Shown: positions 61,192 to 64,000 of the stretch, in pieces
Position numbering within the stretch: position 1 is the stretch's first letter
Layout: the number at the start of each line of letters is the position of its first letter
Assembly: GCA_037446355.1 (NCBI GenBank)
Contig: JBBIIT010000012.1
Span: forward strand, 9,846 to 73,845
Length of the DNA stretch: 64,000 bases
Source: Roseiarcus sp037446355
GTDB lineage: Bacteria; Pseudomonadota; Alphaproteobacteria; Rhizobiales; Beijerinckiaceae
Direction: 5' to 3'
Made by a program: the position numbers and the translations under genes
The notes under the pieces: model-generated
The model's database searches: none
Seen by the model: only the letters and a program-made list of their open reading frames with translations
Told to the model about the DNA's origin: nothing

Positions 61192-62703
61192 CTATCGCTG
61201 CAACCGCAGCCCGAGCATGAAGACGTTGGCGACGTAGCTCAGTCCGGGGCCATTGGAAACCAACTGCTGCCGCGTCGCGCTCGCCTTGAGAACGACTTCG
61301 CGCGAGAGATGATATTCGCCCTTGAGGCCAATCGTGGTCGAGTGATCGTCGAGCGCGACGCCGATGTAATGGTCGGTCGCGTAGCCGCCGGCGACGCCGA
61401 GCGTGACCGCGCGCGTCAGGGCGTGCGAAACGTCAATGGTGTAGTTGCGAGTAACGTCCGCCGAGGCGCCGGGCAACACGGAGTCGGCCAGCGCGCTTTG
61501 CGCCTTCACGGTCACGGTCGTCAGCGGCGTCGCCGACCAGATTAGCGAAGCGTCGATGAGCGGCGCGGCCGCTCGCGGCAAGCGTGCGTCCTGGTACGCG
61601 CGTTCGCCATAGCCGACACTGAGTTCGCCGGTCAGCTTCTGCGAGTAGTCGAGCTTGGCGCCGAGGCGCGCGGCGCCGCCATCCGAATTGCGCGCATAGC
61701 CGAAGGCGTCGGTCGTGGAATCGTAGCGGCGTGTGTCGAAGCCAAATTCCAGGAACGGCGAGAACGCCGCGGTCAGCCGGTAGGTCGCGCGCGCCTTGAT
61801 TCCCCAATCATTGTGATCGTCGCTCGATAGCTGGCTCGCGACGCCGCCGACCAGCGCCACGTCGCTGTAGGCGGTGCGGTCATAGGCGCCATGCAGCCCG
61901 AGCGTCAGATCGCCGAATTTTTGCGAAGCGCCGAGCGTCGCGCCATAGGTGGCGACCGTGGTGTTGGCGTTGAAGGCGCCCGAGGCCGGCGTGACGCCGA
62001 GCGCGGTGACCGGCTCCTCCATCACATTGAAGCGGCCTTCGGCGTCAAAAGCGAGATCGCGCGAGACGTCGTAACGACCGTCCAACGTCCCGGAACCGAA
62101 CGGCGCATTGTAATTGGGCGCTGCGAAATAGTCGGTATAGCCGCCCTTGAAATCGCCGCGCAGATCATTCCGGCTCCAGTCCGACTGGAGGCCGAGGCCG
62201 GCCTCGGTCGTCTCGAATAGCGAACCCTTCATCGATCCGGAGACGAGCCCCGGATTGGAGCTGTAACCGACGCTCTCCTCGACATAGGGCGTGAGCTTGA
62301 GATCGCCGATGCGCACGCCGACCGGGTCGAACGGCTTGTCGTCCGGTTTGATGCGGCGACGCTCGGGCGCGGGCGGGATCGTCGCGACGCCGGGCGCCGG
62401 CGTCAGGCTTTCGCGCAAGGCTGGCGGTCCGCCCTTCTGGCCGAGCCTTTGGGCGCCTTTGTAGGGTTGCAGGGCGGGCAGACCGGCGGAAATTGGCTTC
62501 GTTTTGGGCTTGGACGCCTTTTGGTTGGATTTGGGGGCGATTTCGAGATCCTGGCTCGCATCGAGCGGTGGATCGATCTTTTCGAGCGGCGAATCCTGCA
62601 TCGGCCGCAGCCGTAGCGGGGCAGCGTCCTCAGCGCGCGCGGGGACGCCCGCCAGCGCGGCGATACCGACAGCCAGCGCCACAAAGACCCAAACACCCAT
62701 CAT
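61192..62703 (-). CDS. BBP2-like outer-membrane beta-barrel protein
   Basis: Exported protein (503 aa). Signal peptide with hydrophobic 3-18 and cleavage near ARA-ED. A ~110-residue periplasmic Pro/Lys-rich region follows, then many amphipathic strands from about residue 125 to a terminal aromatic/Leu-Arg strand. Opening ...DLKLTPYVEESVGYSSNPG with LQSDWSRNDLRGDF resembles the putative beta-barrel porin 2 family linked to surface polysaccharide loci in Alphaproteobacteria. Double ATG at 62703/62700 begins the signal; the extension to 62721 is unlikely. Divergent from kdsD, with a CtrA-like TTAA-N7-TTAA between. Confidence 0.82.
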   Translation of the reverse strand: MMGVWVFVALAVGIAALAGVPARAEDAAPLRLRPMQDSPLEKIDPPLDASQDLEIAPKSNQKASKPKTKPISAGLPALQPYKGAQRLGQKGGPPALRESLTPAPGVATIPPAPERRRIKPDDKPFDPVGVRIGDLKLTPYVEESVGYSSNPGLVSGSMKGSLFETTEAGLGLQSDWSRNDLRGDFKGGYTDYFAAPNYNAPFGSGTLDGRYDVSRDLAFDAEGRFNVMEEPVTALGVTPASGAFNANTTVATYGATLGASQKFGDLTLGLHGAYDRTAYSDVALVGGVASQLSSDDHNDWGIKARATYRLTAAFSPFLEFGFDTRRYDSTTDAFGYARNSDGGAARLGAKLDYSQKLTGELSVGYGERAYQDARLPRAAAPLIDASLIWSATPLTTVTVKAQSALADSVLPGASADVTRNYTIDVSHALTRAVTLGVAGGYATDHYIGVALDDHSTTIGLKGEYHLSREVVLKASATRQQLVSNGPGLSYVANVFMLGLRLQR

Positions 62704-62788
62704 GGGCGAACCCGACGGCACTCGCGCTCCTCTCTCGCGCGGCGAAAAGCCGCGCGACGCCGCATTTCCAGGGGTTAGGCCGTTATGG

Positions 62789-62803
62789 TTAATGCTCGTT
62801 TAA
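62789..62803. promoter_or_regulatory. Candidate CtrA box TTAA-N7-TTAA
   Basis: TTAA TGCTCGT TTAA matches the cell-cycle regulator CtrA spacing consensus, between the outer-membrane barrel (86 bp away) and kdsD (53 bp). A four-base half-site pair can occur by chance, though it is rarer in GC-rich DNA. Confidence 0.3.
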
Positions 62804-62855
62804 GTTAGGCTCGGCCGCGCGTGCAAAGCGCGGGCGCCGGTGCTAGAAGCCGCCG

Positions 62856-63845
62856 ATGACTGAAGAATTTCTCCCGGCGGTTCGCTCCGCCCTTCGAGCC
62901 GTCGCCGTGGAGCGGGACGGCCTCGCCGCCCTCGACGAGGCGCTGCGCGCGCCGGGCCCCTCCGGCCTCGGCGCCGCCTTCGCGCGCGCCGTCGAAACCA
63001 TTGGCGCCTCTCAGGGGCGCGTCATCGTCACGGGCATGGGCAAATCCGGCCATGTCGCGCGCAAGATCGCCGCCACCCTCGCCTCGACCGGCCAGCCCGC
63101 CAGCTTCGTCCATCCGGCCGAGGCGACGCATGGCGATCTCGGCATGGTTCAGAACAGCGACGTGGTGCTCGCGCTCTCCTGGTCCGGCGAGACGGCGGAA
63201 CTCGCCGCGATCATCACCTACGCCAAGCGTTTCGCGATTCCGCTGATCGCGATGACCTCGAAGCCGGATAGCGCGCTCGGGCGCGAGGCCGATGTGCTGC
63301 TCGGCCTGCCCAACGCGCAGGAAGCCTGCCCGAACGGGCTCGCGCCGACGACCTCGACGACGATGCAGCTCGTGCTCGGCGATGCGCTCGCCATCGCGCT
63401 GATGGAGGCGCGCGGCTTTAGCGCCCGCGACTTCGGCGTTTTGCATCCGGGCGGCAAGCTCGGCGCCAAGCTCGCCTATGTGCGCGACATCATGCACAAG
63501 GGCGAGCGCGTCCCGCGCGTGCGGATCGGCGCGAAAATGGCGGATGCCATCGTCGAGATTTCCTCCAAGGGTTTTGGCTGCGTCGGCGTTTTCGACGCGG
63601 CGGGCGCGCTCGCCGGCATTATCACTGACGGCGACCTGCGGCGGCATCTCAAATCCAATCTCATCATGGATACGCCAGTCGAAGAGGTGATGACGCGTTT
63701 CCCGCGCACCATCGCCCCGGACGCGCTCGTCGCCGAGGCGCTGGAGCTCATCAGCCGCAAGATCTCGGCTCTTTTGGTGGTCGAGGCGGGCGAAGTCGTC
63801 GGCATCGTGCATTTCCACGACCTGCTTCGCCTCGGCGCGGCCTAA
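62856..63845 (+). CDS. kdsD: Arabinose-5-phosphate isomerase (KpsF/GutQ/KdsD)
   Basis: D-arabinose-5-phosphate isomerase (329 aa), first step of Kdo synthesis for LPS. SIS domain with GMGKSGHVARKIA, SWSGETAEL and the HGDLGM segment holding the active-site region. Two CBS domains at about 210-325 (VRDIMHKGERVP, ITDGDLRRHL, VEEVMTRFPRTI). Length and order are standard. Stop is followed after 80 bp by tRNA-Thr; a 12-bp palindrome CCGATGCATCGG sits in that gap. Confidence 0.94.
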   Translation: MTEEFLPAVRSALRAVAVERDGLAALDEALRAPGPSGLGAAFARAVETIGASQGRVIVTGMGKSGHVARKIAATLASTGQPASFVHPAEATHGDLGMVQNSDVVLALSWSGETAELAAIITYAKRFAIPLIAMTSKPDSALGREADVLLGLPNAQEACPNGLAPTTSTTMQLVLGDALAIALMEARGFSARDFGVLHPGGKLGAKLAYVRDIMHKGERVPRVRIGAKMADAIVEISSKGFGCVGVFDAAGALAGIITDGDLRRHLKSNLIMDTPVEEVMTRFPRTIAPDALVAEALELISRKISALLVVEAGEVVGIVHFHDLLRLGAA

Positions 63846-63925
63846 GTCGCGGTTGCGTTGCCCGCTGGCCTATGGCAAAAGCCCGGCGACGCCCGGAGCC
63901 GATGCATCGGTCCTGTCAGCGCGAC

Positions 63926-64000
<75 letters not shown>

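Noticed and set aside
63899..63910. Palindrome CCGATGCATCGG before tRNA-Thr
   Set aside because: Perfect but short, and not in a promoter position that I can define; listed only in the kdsD entry.

Overview
The window is a GC-rich (mid-60s percent by eye), densely packed stretch of an alphaproteobacterial chromosome, most likely from the Hyphomicrobiales (Beijerinckiaceae or Methylocystaceae-like). The main reasons are neighbourhoods typical of that order: parvulin-argJ-mutT, ubiG facing lysC, a KpsF-type isomerase, NADP-malic enzyme with a phosphotransacetylase tail, and several Liv-type ABC cassettes. It is draft sequence: a run of exactly 100 N (42237-42336) interrupts hrpB. I see no insertion sequence, prophage or CRISPR array. 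Two tRNA genes are present, Gln(UUG) and Thr(GGU).

Layout. 1-4030: the end of an MFS transporter, a Wzz/GumC-like exopolysaccharide co-polymerase and a polysaccharide deacetylase. 4220-13518: a large transglutaminase-DUF2126 protein, a circularly permuted ATP-grasp/alpha-E fusion and a second transglutaminase. These three belong to a predicted peptide-ligation system of unknown product. An ArsR / SRPBCC-GST / DUF899 / YciI stress-type operon sits between them. 13515-14625: a threonine dehydratase-like enzyme and tRNA-Gln.

14869-33575 is the most interesting region, a divergent gene block (divergon). On the minus strand are a Gfo/Idh/MocA oxidoreductase, an IclR regulator, an extended SDR, a TIM-barrel isomerase, a type II dehydroquinase, an AroE-like dehydrogenase and an AEC carrier. 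On the plus strand are a Tat-exported binding protein, LivH, a single-chain LivM-LivG-LivF fusion, a second AroE-like protein, two KSTD/fumarate-reductase-like flavoproteins, a second TIM-barrel enzyme, an acyl-CoA dehydrogenase and a CoA-transferase. Two palindromes of the IclR-operator type lie in the shared promoter region. I infer an inducible uptake and catabolic system for a hydroaromatic or other cyclic hydroxy-acid.

33824-46104: an alpha/beta hydrolase with tandem minus-strand terminators, a LOG-family protein, a periplasmic parvulin, argJ, mutT, a small membrane protein whose start codon lies in a 12-bp hairpin, xerC, a GGDEF protein, hrpB (gapped), a BKACE-family enzyme and a Kup potassium transporter. 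46135-64000: maeB, metH (with a SAM/SAH-regulator-like palindrome), a sugar 1-dehydrogenase-like protein, ubiG, lysC, a second Liv cassette without a binding protein, galE and galU (divergent), a BBP2-like outer-membrane barrel, kdsD and tRNA-Thr. UDP-glucose/galactose supply (galE, galU), Kdo precursor supply (kdsD) and the GumC/deacetylase pair all serve the envelope and polysaccharides.
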